A DNA stretch of 60,811 bases from positions 1 through 60,811 of the forward strand of contig NZ_BILW01000039.1 in assembly GCF_004000765.1 (NCBI RefSeq). The letters are read 5' to 3'. The translations under genes were made by a program, and so were the position numbers. Shown here piece after piece: positions 34,493 to 42,170 of the stretch (position 1 is its first letter; every line of letters begins with the position of its first letter). The notes beneath the pieces were generated by a model that saw nothing but the letters and a program-made list of their open reading frames with translations, was not told the DNA's origin and did no database searches. Source of the stretch: Paenibacillus chondroitinus NBRC 15376. GTDB taxonomy: Bacteria; Bacillota; Bacilli; Paenibacillales; NBRC-103111.

Positions 34493-34521
34493 GGGGCTGC
34501 TGCTGCAGCTCTTTCGTTTTT
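34493..34521 (+). terminator. Rho-independent terminator
   Basis: GGGGCTGC and GCAGCTCT form an 8-bp stem (two wobbles) with a short TGCT loop and a T-rich tail. Confidence 0.65.
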
Positions 34522-34602
34522 CGTTTAGAACAATTACATCTTTTGTGCAGGTGGAATGAGGTATAATTAGGGCTGTAGATGAAAAAAGGAGTGATTGTGC
34601 CC

Positions 34603-35421
34603 ATGATAGAGAACGTACGCACGAGTAATGTACAGCGTTTTGCCGGTTTCGGCGCGTTGTACGATCAGAATCGTCCCACGGCTCCGCAGGAAGTCGTTAA
34701 ACTGATTACAACATACTTGCAGCATAAACCGCAAACCGTTGTTGACGTAGGCTGCGGCACAGGCCTTTCAACATTTATATGGCTTGATGTAGCGGATCAA
34801 ATCATTGGCGTTGAGCCGAGTGACGATATGCGCGCTGTTGCCGTTAGTAAGTGGGAAGCGATACATAAACCTGATAATATGCAGTTTGTCAAAAGACTTT
34901 CGCATGAGCTGGAACTGCCTTCTGCGTCCGCTGACGTTATCACTTGCTCGCAGTCTTTCCATTGGATGGAGCCGCAAAGCACACTGTGTGAGTTCGCTCG
35001 CGTACTCCGTCCCGGAGGGATTTTCGCTGCTTACGACTGTGATTGGCCGCCGGCGGTTGACTGGAGAATTGAGGAACAGTACAAGCGCCTCCTAGCTTTA
35101 GGCGATGCTAGAGCGTTAGAACTGGCTCCGAGCGAACAACAGGCCCACAAATGGGACAAAGAGGGGCATTTGCAGCAAATTCGCGATTCCGGCTTATTCC
35201 GATATGCGAGGGAGATCGTTTTCCATAACTGGGAAACGTGTGATGCTGAGCGTTATGCGAATCTGGCTTTCAGCCAGGGAGGCTTGCAAACGGCGCTGAA
35301 GCTGGGCGCAGAAGAATTGCGCGAGGAGTTCTCAGCTTTCCACGAGCTGGTAGCTGAGGTTTTTGGTGGCGTGGAACGGGAAATTATGTTCGGTTACCGC
35401 TTGCGCATGGGTGTGGTTTAG
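34603..35421 (+). CDS. Class I SAM-dependent methyltransferase
   Basis: A 272-residue methyltransferase of the Methyltransf_11 type. Motif I is VVDVGCGTGLSTFIW (about residues 47-61), followed by GVEPSDDMRAVA and the SQSFHWMEP and LRPGGIFAAYD segments. The substrate is unknown. AAGGAG at 34586-34591 allows GTG 34597 or ATG 34603; an earlier ATG at 34579 lies before the ribosome site and is rejected. A good terminator follows. Confidence 0.87.
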   Translation: MIENVRTSNVQRFAGFGALYDQNRPTAPQEVVKLITTYLQHKPQTVVDVGCGTGLSTFIWLDVADQIIGVEPSDDMRAVAVSKWEAIHKPDNMQFVKRLSHELELPSASADVITCSQSFHWMEPQSTLCEFARVLRPGGIFAAYDCDWPPAVDWRIEEQYKRLLALGDARALELAPSEQQAHKWDKEGHLQQIRDSGLFRYAREIVFHNWETCDAERYANLAFSQGGLQTALKLGAEELREEFSAFHELVAEVFGGVEREIMFGYRLRMGVV

Positions 35422-35434
35422 TTTTCAAAAGGTC

Positions 35435-35466
35435 GGCTATGATGGATTTCTCATCATAGCCTTTTT
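35435..35466 (+). terminator. Rho-independent terminator
   Basis: GGCTATGATG and CATCATAGCC form a perfect 10-bp stem with a 7-base loop, then TTTTT. Confidence 0.92.
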
Positions 35467-35507
35467 GGTTGTTATAGGATCATGAGCTTGCGAGCTGGTG
35501 GAAACAG

Positions 35508-35591
35508 TAACGATATAAACCATCGTTGGGTTGGAAGGCGCACTGAACAAGCGGAGGCTCTTCGCAGCTCTAACGATGCAAAACATTGTTA
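35508..35591. repeat. Pair of related TAACGAT inverted repeats
   Basis: TAACGAT-7 nt-ATCGTT (35508-35527) and TAACGATG-5 nt-CATTGTTA (35571-35591) begin 63 bp apart, each with an A-rich loop. They lie upstream of the ECF sigma gene. They could be operators or two units of a dispersed palindromic repeat. The rest of 35467-35708 shows only the candidate sigma-gene promoter. Confidence 0.55.
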
Positions 35592-35671
35592 GAACTTATT
35601 TTCTTACCGGTGGTCGTATGTACGCTTGTTTCAATTTCAAGAAAATAATAATATTAATTTTGGCTATAATT

Positions 35672-35696
35672 GGAACCTTTTTTATGTTGAACGGTC
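35672..35696 (+). promoter_or_regulatory. Possible autoregulated ECF-type promoter
   Basis: GGAACC at 35672-35677 and CGGTC at 35692-35696 resemble the -35 GGAAC and -10 CGTC of ECF-sigma promoters, with a spacing about one base shorter than usual. The sigma gene starts about 20 bp downstream, giving a very short leader. Confidence 0.4.
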
Positions 35697-35717
35697 TTAT
35701 CTATTGAGGTGAACACA

Positions 35718-36269
35718 TTGTCGGACCAAATGGAATATTTAAAATTTCTAGCCCATGGCTACGACCGCGATGGTATATTGTGTGATTTAATGGATAAGTT
35801 TGGGGAGGATGTGTGGAACTTTGCCTTCTTCATAACACGTAGAGCTGATGTAGCAGATGACTTATCACAAGAAGTTTTTTTGGCTGCTTACAACAGCATG
35901 TATACATTTCGTGGAGAATGTTCCGTCAAAAGTTGGTTGCTTACAATAACCAGAAATATGTCTATCCATTATTTAAAAAGTGCATTTTTTCGTAAAGTAA
36001 CGCTAACAAATCACTTTGTTTCAAAGTACTCATCTCCTCCGGCTGAGCAAGTTTTATTCACTCGTCTTGAAAATCAAAAATTATGGGACACCGTTATTCA
36101 GCTCCCGCGAAAATATAGAGAAGTCCTTATTTTGGATTACCACTATGGACTAAAACATAAGGAAATCGCAAAGTTGATAAGTGTTTCGGAGGGAACCGTC
36201 AAATCAAGGGTGCATCGTGCGAAGAAGAAAATGAACGAATTGTTAGCACGTCAAAATGAGGAGGTATAA
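35718..36269 (+). CDS. ECF-family RNA polymerase sigma factor
   Basis: A 183-residue group IV sigma factor. Region 2 covers about residues 25-95 (DDLSQEVFLAAY, the core-binding helix; SVKSWLLTITRN, the -10-binding part). Region 4 covers about 125-180 (LPRKYREVLILDYHYGLKHKEIAKLISVSEGTVKSRVHRAKKKM). GAGGTGA at 35706-35712 makes TTG 35718 the start rather than GTG 35709, which lies inside the ribosome site. The next gene starts 3 bp later and encodes a membrane protein, its likely anti-sigma factor. The base composition is more AT-rich than the flanking genes. Confidence 0.88.
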   Translation: MSDQMEYLKFLAHGYDRDGILCDLMDKFGEDVWNFAFFITRRADVADDLSQEVFLAAYNSMYTFRGECSVKSWLLTITRNMSIHYLKSAFFRKVTLTNHFVSKYSSPPAEQVLFTRLENQKLWDTVIQLPRKYREVLILDYHYGLKHKEIAKLISVSEGTVKSRVHRAKKKMNELLARQNEEV

Positions 36270-36272
36270 CAT

Positions 36273-37226
36273 ATGAAAGAAGAAAACCTGGCAAAAAGAT
36301 TAGCTCAATCCCCTTTTTCTGACAGTCATTTTACACCTCAGTTGAAAAATAAAATACTTACGCGAACTAGTACCACAAGTAATAACAGAAAGTTCACTTC
36401 GATAACAGTTGCAACTCTACTGCCTGTAGCCATTGTCTTGTTTAGCTTCTTCATTTTTGCGAAAAGAGATTCTCTCCAGACTATAGATGATCCTTCTTAT
36501 TTCAAAATGGCAACCGCTTCAATGAGTGAACAGAAACAATATTATAAGAATGGGCAATTACTCATTTCTCTTTCAACTCAACACGAGGTAAGAGCCGGAG
36601 AAATGAGCGGTTACATTTTCCATTTTGAAGAACCATTCGAGAATTTTTTTGGGAAATTAATGACAATTCAAGCAGTGAACTTGAGATCAGGTTTAGTGGA
36701 AACAGTCTCATCTGAGGTGATTCAAGAACCAAGCATTGGTTACCTTGGGCTCGAAAGGTACGCGCTCAGATTTGCACTTCCCCTAGATGGAATCTGGCGT
36801 TTTGAAGTCAAATTAGATGACAAGCTATACGGAAAGTTAATGATAAATATGCAATCTCCTTCCTGGGAAATAACCCCGATGTTCCAATCAGATGTATATT
36901 GGCTGCGTGGATTTGAAAAACAAGTCGGCTTTATCGATGCAGGGTTCAAAGCAGGAATGGTTCAGAAATATATTTGGCATTTTTGGGGAACGGAAGAAAA
37001 ATTAAATGGCCCGTTCGAGGTAAAAGCCATAAAAGAAGGATCTGATAGCCTTATCAATGTTTATGCTTCAAACCCATTGAGCTCAGCCAATGCTTTAGGC
37101 GGACCTCTTAATGGTGCTGATAGAGCGCTCCCAACCTCAATGATGCTGCCAGAAGTCGGGCGCTGGCGACTGCTCCCTTATGTGCATGGGAGACTACTAG
37201 ATCCGATCGTGGTTGAGGTCAAGTGA
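36273..37226 (+). CDS. Putative membrane anti-sigma factor
   Basis: A 317-residue single-pass membrane protein of no recognised family. About 45 cytoplasmic residues are followed by a membrane helix (about 48-66, ITVATLLPVAIVLFSFFIFA) and an extracellular beta-rich domain of about 250 residues with several Trp-Arg and Tyr pairs. The position, 3 bp after an ECF sigma gene behind GAGGAGG, and the topology fit an anti-sigma factor. The cytoplasmic part has no zinc-binding HxxxCxxC, so it is not of the ZAS class. The outer domain would be the sensor. Confidence 0.6.
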   Translation: MKEENLAKRLAQSPFSDSHFTPQLKNKILTRTSTTSNNRKFTSITVATLLPVAIVLFSFFIFAKRDSLQTIDDPSYFKMATASMSEQKQYYKNGQLLISLSTQHEVRAGEMSGYIFHFEEPFENFFGKLMTIQAVNLRSGLVETVSSEVIQEPSIGYLGLERYALRFALPLDGIWRFEVKLDDKLYGKLMINMQSPSWEITPMFQSDVYWLRGFEKQVGFIDAGFKAGMVQKYIWHFWGTEEKLNGPFEVKAIKEGSDSLINVYASNPLSSANALGGPLNGADRALPTSMMLPEVGRWRLLPYVHGRLLDPIVVEVK

Positions 37227-37333
37227 GCTTATTTTCTCCCCCTTTTAGCGAGGTGCAAGCATGTACAGCCAGCACGATACATATATTTTTTAGAATGAGA
37301 TATCAAGATCGCCACCGAAGAAAGGAGTGTACC

Positions 37334-38524
37334 ATGAATTCTCCCAAACGGAATCAAGGCATGAACGGCATTGTACCGCAGCCCATCCGTTATGACGGTG
37401 CCGGCGGAATCGACACGGGTCCAAGGGATATCATGCGGGATAAGGAAAACCCCAATATGCTGGTACCACCTAACACCGATGCCGGATTGGTGCCTAATTT
37501 GAAGTTTTCATTCTCTGACACTCCCATGACGTTAAATCACGGCGGGTGGTCGCGGAAAATTACAGCGAGAGAATTGCCGATCGCGACGACGTTGGCCGGT
37601 GTAAATATGAGTTTAACACCAGGTGGTGTCCGAGAGCTGCATTGGCACCAACAAGCGGAGTGGTCCTATATGCTGCTCGGACGTGCGCGTATTACGGCAA
37701 TAGATCAAGACGGGCGGAGTTTTATTGCCGATGTCGGTCCAGGTGATCTTTGGTATTTTCCGCCAGGGCTTCCACATTCGATTCAAGGGTTGGAGCATTG
37801 CGAATTCCTGCTTGTTTTCGATGATGGTAATTTCTCTGACCTTCATACGTTATCGATTTCCGATTGGTTTGCTCATACGCCGAAGGAAGTATTGTCTGCG
37901 AATTTCGGTGTTCCCATAAGTGCATTTGACAATATTCCGACAGAGCAAGTCTACATTTATCAAGATAACGTTCCCGGTCCGCTCGAAAGTGTGAACATGC
38001 AATCCCCTTACGGTACAATCCCCATAAGTTTCAAATATCAACTGTTAGCTCAAACACCGATCAAAACTCCCGGAGGAAGTGTACGAATCGTAGACTCAAG
38101 AAATTTTCCCATCTCACAAAAAATCGCGGCAGCCCTCGTCGAAGTCGAACCAGGTGCTATGCGTGAACTACATTGGCATCCAAATAACGATGAGTGGCAG
38201 TACTACCTCGCAGGTCAGGGGCGCATGACGGTGGTTCTTGGCGATGGCAACGCGAGGACGTTTGACTACCGGGCAGGTGACGTCGGTTATGTGCCATTTG
38301 CTACGGGGCATTATATTCAAAATACAGGAACAGAATCCCTATGGTTTCTTGAAGTGTTTAAAAGCAATCTGTTTGAGGATGTCTCATTAAACCAGTTGAT
38401 GGCACTTACGCCGCAGGAGCTTGTGAAAGGCAATTTGCATGTTGGACCTGAGCTTATCCATGCGCTGCGCAAAGAAAAATGGCCGGTCGTCAAGTATCCG
38501 GGATTTTCTTACTATCCGCGATAA
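37334..38524 (+). CDS. Oxalate decarboxylase-like bicupin
   Basis: A 396-residue bicupin close in layout to Bacillus OxdC. Manganese ligands of domain 1 are His103-x-His105, Glu109 and His148; those of domain 2 are His280-x-His282, Glu287 and His326, with Arg100 and Arg277 before each HWH. The lid loop reads S168-D-L-H171 where I recall SENS in B. subtilis OxdC, so the Glu proposed as proton donor is Asp here. It may be a decarboxylase or oxidase of oxalate or act on a related acid. No signal peptide. AAAGGAG fixes ATG 37334. It follows the sigma/anti-sigma pair by about 110 bp. Confidence 0.85.
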   Translation: MNSPKRNQGMNGIVPQPIRYDGAGGIDTGPRDIMRDKENPNMLVPPNTDAGLVPNLKFSFSDTPMTLNHGGWSRKITARELPIATTLAGVNMSLTPGGVRELHWHQQAEWSYMLLGRARITAIDQDGRSFIADVGPGDLWYFPPGLPHSIQGLEHCEFLLVFDDGNFSDLHTLSISDWFAHTPKEVLSANFGVPISAFDNIPTEQVYIYQDNVPGPLESVNMQSPYGTIPISFKYQLLAQTPIKTPGGSVRIVDSRNFPISQKIAAALVEVEPGAMRELHWHPNNDEWQYYLAGQGRMTVVLGDGNARTFDYRAGDVGYVPFATGHYIQNTGTESLWFLEVFKSNLFEDVSLNQLMALTPQELVKGNLHVGPELIHALRKEKWPVVKYPGFSYYPR

Positions 38525-38572
38525 AAATATTTTTTGAAATTGTGATAGAAATTTATGAGAGGTTGTGTCCTA

Positions 38573-38612
38573 TAGTTTGAATCCACTAAAATGAAGTGAG
38601 ACTCTCAAACTA
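38573..38612 (+). promoter_or_regulatory. Inverted repeat in the leader of the reductase gene
   Basis: TAGTTTGA (38573-38580) and TCAAACTA (38605-38612) are perfect 8-bp inverted repeats, with an inner CACT/AGTG pair. The right arm abuts the AAGGAG ribosome site. It could be an operator or an mRNA hairpin. Confidence 0.5.
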
Positions 38613-38625
38613 AAGGAGAATGACA

Positions 38626-39198
38626 ATGAGAAAAGTTGTATTATTTGTGCACGTATCGCTGGATGGTTATGTAGCTGGACCGAATGGGGAATTGAATTGG
38701 ATCTCCTATGACCAAGATTTGATGGACGCTGCGGATGAGATCGTAAAGACAGTGGGGTCTCCCATCTATGGCCGCGTAACGTATCAGATGATGGAGAGCT
38801 ATTGGCCTACTGTTCTGAACGATCCTAAAAGCACGCAACATGATATCGATCATGCGAATTGGATCGAGGACATTGAGAAAGTTGTGATTTCCAAAAGCCT
38901 AAGGGAAGTTCAGTGGAACCGCACAACGCTCATTAACGAGAATATTGCAGAGGAAATCGGAAAGCTCAAGCAGCAGCCGGGAAAAGACCTTGTCATCTTC
39001 GGCAGCCCGAGCATCGCACACACGTTTATGGATTTGGATTTAATAGATGAGTATCGATTAACGGTTAGTCCAATTGTGCTAGGGAGCGGTACACGCTTAT
39101 TTCAAGAGGATAAGGCGACCAAACGGTTGAATCTTCTGTCTTCCAAAGTACTTCCATCCGGTGTGCTGGTGCTTCATTACGAAGCTAAGAAGGAGTAA
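38626..39198 (+). CDS. DHFR-like/RibD C-terminal domain reductase
   Basis: A 190-residue stand-alone RibD-C domain protein of the dihydrofolate-reductase-like fold. VSLDGYVAGPNGELNW is the signature N terminus, IYGRVTYQMMESYWP follows, and the C-terminal half has DLVIFGSPSIAHTFMDLDLIDEYRL and PIVLGSGTRLF, typical of the YyaP/YwjB group. NADPH binding is likely; the substrate is unknown. AAAGGAG at 38612-38618 favours ATG 38626 over 38620. A paralogue lies at 45529 in this window. Confidence 0.85.
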   Translation: MRKVVLFVHVSLDGYVAGPNGELNWISYDQDLMDAADEIVKTVGSPIYGRVTYQMMESYWPTVLNDPKSTQHDIDHANWIEDIEKVVISKSLREVQWNRTTLINENIAEEIGKLKQQPGKDLVIFGSPSIAHTFMDLDLIDEYRLTVSPIVLGSGTRLFQEDKATKRLNLLSSKVLPSGVLVLHYEAKKE

Positions 39199-39220
39199 TA
39201 CATCCGATTTTAAATAGATA

Positions 39221-39255
39221 AAGGAGTTAAGCGAAAATATCGCTTAACTCTTTTT
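39221..39255. terminator. Bidirectional terminator
   Basis: GAGTTAAGCGA and TCGCTTAACTC form a perfect 11-bp stem with a 5-base loop; A residues flank the left side and TTTTT the right. It serves both convergent genes. Confidence 0.9.
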
Positions 39256-39256
39256 G

Positions 39257-39694
39257 TTAACTGCCTAAATTGGAAATCCGATTGATTAACCCCGTGATGT
39301 CCGTTATTGTAGCAAGGATTTGAGAGTTTTGCAGTTTGTCGAGCGCCAAGTGTCCATTTACTACCACTTGATTAATTTCATCTAACAAAACTTTATTTTT
39401 CTCAACTAATTGCTCGTGAATATCTTTTGCGAAAGCAGGTACACTTTTCAAGTTAAACTGTTCAATTTCCGTTTTTAAGGCGAGTAACTGTTCTTCAAGC
39501 TTCATCTTTGTTTCAGGATTCGCAGCGGCGTCTTTGATTAGCTGTGGGGCTTGTTCGGCAAATGTACTCAGTTTGTTAATGTGCGCCGTGGCTTGATTCA
39601 CGTAATCCAATGATTGATTTGCCCCGTCCAGGATCGAACATGCTCCTATCATCATGGATGAAAGAACGACGAAAAGCAGCATGGATTTTCTCAT
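39257..39694 (-). CDS. Lipoprotein, DUF6376-like
   Basis: A 145-residue predicted lipoprotein with lipobox MIGAC (Cys at residue 19). The mature part is almost entirely helical with heptad-like patterns (LDYVNQATAHINKLSTFAEQ, then KMKLEEQLLALKTEIEQF). It resembles the small DUF6376 lipoproteins of Bacillus and Paenibacillus, whose role is not known. GGAAGTGATG precedes the start. It is transcribed alone towards the shared terminator. Confidence 0.7.
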   Translation of the reverse strand: MRKSMLLFVVLSSMMIGACSILDGANQSLDYVNQATAHINKLSTFAEQAPQLIKDAAANPETKMKLEEQLLALKTEIEQFNLKSVPAFAKDIHEQLVEKNKVLLDEINQVVVNGHLALDKLQNSQILATITDITGLINRISNLGS

Positions 39695-39800
39695 TAATCA
39701 TCACTTCCTTTTTCGTGTAATTTGAGAAATTTGGTTTGGTTTGGTATTGTTTTAATACGCTTCAATAGAAAATAGAGTTTCAAGATAAGGAGAAAAAGAC

Positions 39801-40202
39801 ATGACGACTTTTATTGATAAGATTGCGCTGATACGTATCGTTGATGGACAAATATTGGGGACACGTTCGAAGGGGAAAGAGCTCTATTACTTGCCTGGAG
39901 GCAAAAGAGACCCTGGGGAGACGGATACCGAGACGCTGATTCGGGAAATTGAGGAGGAGCTTTCGGTACACATTAAGCCGGAGACAGTGGCGCATTTCGG
40001 GAATTTCGAAGCGCAAGCTGACGGTAAGGCTGAGGGGATTGTGGTGAAAATGGCTTGTTATACGGCCGATTATGACGGCGAACTCAGTCCCGCATCCGAA
40101 ATCGATGAATTGGAATGGCTGTCTTATAAGGACAGGGATCGAGTCTCACGCGTGGTTCAAATTATTTTTGATCACTTACATGAAAAGAAGCTGCTGCCGT
40201 AA
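39801..40202 (+). CDS. NUDIX hydrolase
   Basis: A 133-residue NUDIX domain protein. The Nudix box is GGKRDPGETDTETLIREIEEEL (about residues 33-54), with the catalytic REIEEE intact. It should hydrolyse a nucleoside diphosphate linked to another moiety; the exact substrate is not readable. AAGGAG lies before the ATG. It stands between the divergent lipoprotein gene and the SLH-GH18 gene. Confidence 0.9.
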   Translation: MTTFIDKIALIRIVDGQILGTRSKGKELYYLPGGKRDPGETDTETLIREIEEELSVHIKPETVAHFGNFEAQADGKAEGIVVKMACYTADYDGELSPASEIDELEWLSYKDRDRVSRVVQIIFDHLHEKKLLP

Positions 40203-40226
40203 GGCTTTAGACATATTGTGCAACTA

Positions 40227-40268
40227 ATTCTCTCTCCTGACGTCAAATTAGGACAGAGGGGAGAGAAT
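40227..40268 (+). promoter_or_regulatory. Leader hairpin covering the ribosome site of the SLH-GH18 gene
   Basis: ATTCTCTCTCC (40227-40237) can pair along all 11 bases, with one G-U, with GGGGAGAGAAT (40258-40268). The right arm contains the Shine-Dalgarno sequence and the first two bases of ATG 40267. The 20-base loop includes TGACGTCA. No T-run follows, so it is not a terminator. It would hinder translation unless opened. Confidence 0.6.
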
Positions 40269-41889
40269 GCTATTGTCTATGTTAAAAAAAGCGGTTGTTC
40301 AAACTGCTGCGCTGTTTGTATTGGCCTCGGCAGGAACCGCCTACGCGTACGACGTTTCCTTAAAACCGTTTACGGATGTTACCAATGAGGATTGGTTTCA
40401 AAATGAGGTCTACTCGTTATCGGCGATCGGTATTATTGACGGCTATTCGGATTTGACTTACAAACCGGAAGGAACGTTAACGCGGGAGGCGTTCATTAAA
40501 TTACTGATGAATGCCAACCAGGAGGTAGCTGCTTCTGGTTCCGGTGTGGCGGGCGCTCCAGTAGATGTTGAACAGGGCCGATGGTCATACCCATTCGTAT
40601 CTGCGGCATATGAGCGGAAATGGCTTGATTTTATGCTGGATTCGCAGGGCAAGTTTCACCCGGATCAATCGATAACCCGAGAAGAGGTGGCCAGCATTGT
40701 CGGTAAAGCCCTGCTCGATGCTCAAACTGCCGAGGCTCGCAGCAGTTGGACACTTCAAGGCTGGCAGAACGAGAAGAACAAGAGAAACTTTGCCGATAGC
40801 GATGCCTTGAATCAAAATCTGCTGCCATATGCCTACTATGCGGTCAATCAAGGAATCATGGAAGGCGATCAACTTGGTTTTCACCCCAAGCAATCCCTGA
40901 CACGCAAAGAGGCGGCTGCCATTATTTATCGTGTGATTCAGACAGAAGTAGACACTCGTAAATTAGATACGGTAGGTTTTTATGCGATTAATTCCTATCC
41001 TGCCATCAACCACATGCCGCTGCTCGATCAAGTTACGTTCGGATGGTCGCATTTGAAATACGAAGCACCAGGCAACGCTCAATTGGAGACAACAACGACC
41101 GAATATCGCATTCCTTCCGGCTGGGAGAAGGTTGTTCAGACAGCGAATACGGCCAACATTCAGAAAAATTTGATGGTTTATTACGGAGAGAAGAATCTGA
41201 AGGATTTCTTGAAGGACGAGCCCGCGCAAAAAGCGTTTATCCAATCTTTAAAAGGGGTTCTTACGGATGCCAGATATGGATTTACCGGAGTAACCATGGA
41301 TTTTGAGGGGCTTATGGACGCAACCAGCGCATCTGACTATAGCCAATTTCTGAAAGCGTTGAAAGCAGCAATCCCATCCTACCCGTTAACGGTGGCGGTT
41401 CAACCTGATTATTACTATAAAGGTTATGATCTAAAAGAAATTAATGCCTTAGCGGATACGGTCGTTCTCATGGCGTATAATTTTACGCATAACGACAGTA
41501 AACTTCCTTCTGCTCCATTGCCGCTGGTGAACGATGCGGTGAAACGCACATTAGCGTTTGTTCCCAAAGAAAAGCTGGTGCTTGGGATATCTAAGCAGGC
41601 GAATCAATGGATTACAGCAAACGGAGTTGCGGAACTGTACAATCCGGATATTGAGGCTGTTGAGAAAAGGCTTGCAGCACCAGGAGTTAATCAATCGATG
41701 AGCCTGCCTTATTTTCTGAGGGAAATCTCTTTCCAAGATGATCGTGGCAGCCACGATATTTACTATGAAGATACAGCCAGTGTGGATAAAAAGGTATGGC
41801 TTGCGAAGTATTATGGGTTAAAAGGTATTTCTTTATGGTACATGGGCAATTATACCGAGTCGGATTGGGCATTATTCCATTCAAAATAA
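40267..41889 (+). CDS. S-layer-homology protein with GH18 domain
   Basis: A 540-residue secreted protein. A signal peptide (LFVLASAGTAYA, cleavage near residue 27) is followed by three SLH modules (about 32-85, 105-155 and 175-230) that would anchor it to secondary cell-wall polymers. A C-terminal GH18-type barrel carries GVTMDFEG, with Glu347 as likely acid, and VVLMAYNF. It resembles the YaaH/YdhD branch of GH18, whose members act on chitin-like or peptidoglycan glycans. ATG 40267 is close to GGGGAG; TTG 40273 or ATG 40279 are alternatives. The ribosome site lies in a hairpin. Confidence 0.85.
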   Translation: MLLSMLKKAVVQTAALFVLASAGTAYAYDVSLKPFTDVTNEDWFQNEVYSLSAIGIIDGYSDLTYKPEGTLTREAFIKLLMNANQEVAASGSGVAGAPVDVEQGRWSYPFVSAAYERKWLDFMLDSQGKFHPDQSITREEVASIVGKALLDAQTAEARSSWTLQGWQNEKNKRNFADSDALNQNLLPYAYYAVNQGIMEGDQLGFHPKQSLTRKEAAAIIYRVIQTEVDTRKLDTVGFYAINSYPAINHMPLLDQVTFGWSHLKYEAPGNAQLETTTTEYRIPSGWEKVVQTANTANIQKNLMVYYGEKNLKDFLKDEPAQKAFIQSLKGVLTDARYGFTGVTMDFEGLMDATSASDYSQFLKALKAAIPSYPLTVAVQPDYYYKGYDLKEINALADTVVLMAYNFTHNDSKLPSAPLPLVNDAVKRTLAFVPKEKLVLGISKQANQWITANGVAELYNPDIEAVEKRLAAPGVNQSMSLPYFLREISFQDDRGSHDIYYEDTASVDKKVWLAKYYGLKGISLWYMGNYTESDWALFHSK

Positions 41890-41894
41890 GATTA

Positions 41895-41941
41895 GAGGCT
41901 GTCTGGAAAGGTCAGGAATGATCTTCCAAGACAGTCTTTTT
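41895..41941 (+). terminator. Rho-independent terminator
   Basis: AGGCTGTCTGGAA pairs with TTCCAAGACAGTC and is followed by TTTTTAATTTT. Confidence 0.8.
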
Positions 41942-41943
41942 AA

Positions 41944-42147
41944 TTTTCGCACGGGAGACAAGGAAAACCTAAAAAAAACCCGACTTCCCCTAAAGGAACC
42001 CTATATGAGGTTCTCGCGGATTCGTATACGATGAAAGCAGAAACCGTTGGAAGCGGTTACAACAAGATGCATGCCAACATTTATGAGCCGGATGATCTAC
42101 GAATCTGGGTTGAACAGAAAGCGTTTGGCGCTTTCGTTTTATCATAA
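41944..42147 (+). pseudogene. Possible gene remnant (C-terminal fragment)
   Basis: From the stop at 41941 to TAA 42145-42147 one frame is open without a plausible start. From about 41995 it reads like ordinary protein (GTLYEVLADSYTMKAETV, then KMHANIYEPDDLRIWVEQ). The pattern resembles the last strands of C45-type acyltransferases, but this is only an impression. A hairpin with a T-tail overlaps the end, as for a real gene. It may be what is left of a deleted gene, with the orphan binding protein downstream. Confidence 0.35.
42117..42140 (+). terminator. Hairpin with T-tail
   Basis: GAAAGCG and CGCTTTC form a 7-bp stem with a TTTGG loop, then GTTTT. It lies at the end of the possible remnant and about 30 bp before the binding-protein start. 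Confidence 0.45.
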
Positions 42148-42170
42148 CATGTAAAGGAATGAGGGGTACG

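Noticed and set aside
42048..42061. TGGAAGCGGTTACA, a near-perfect cre match upstream of the orphan binding protein
   Set aside because: It falls inside the possible gene remnant (codons for VGSGYN) and upstream of a terminator-like hairpin, so it is more likely a chance match than a working operator for the gene at 42171.
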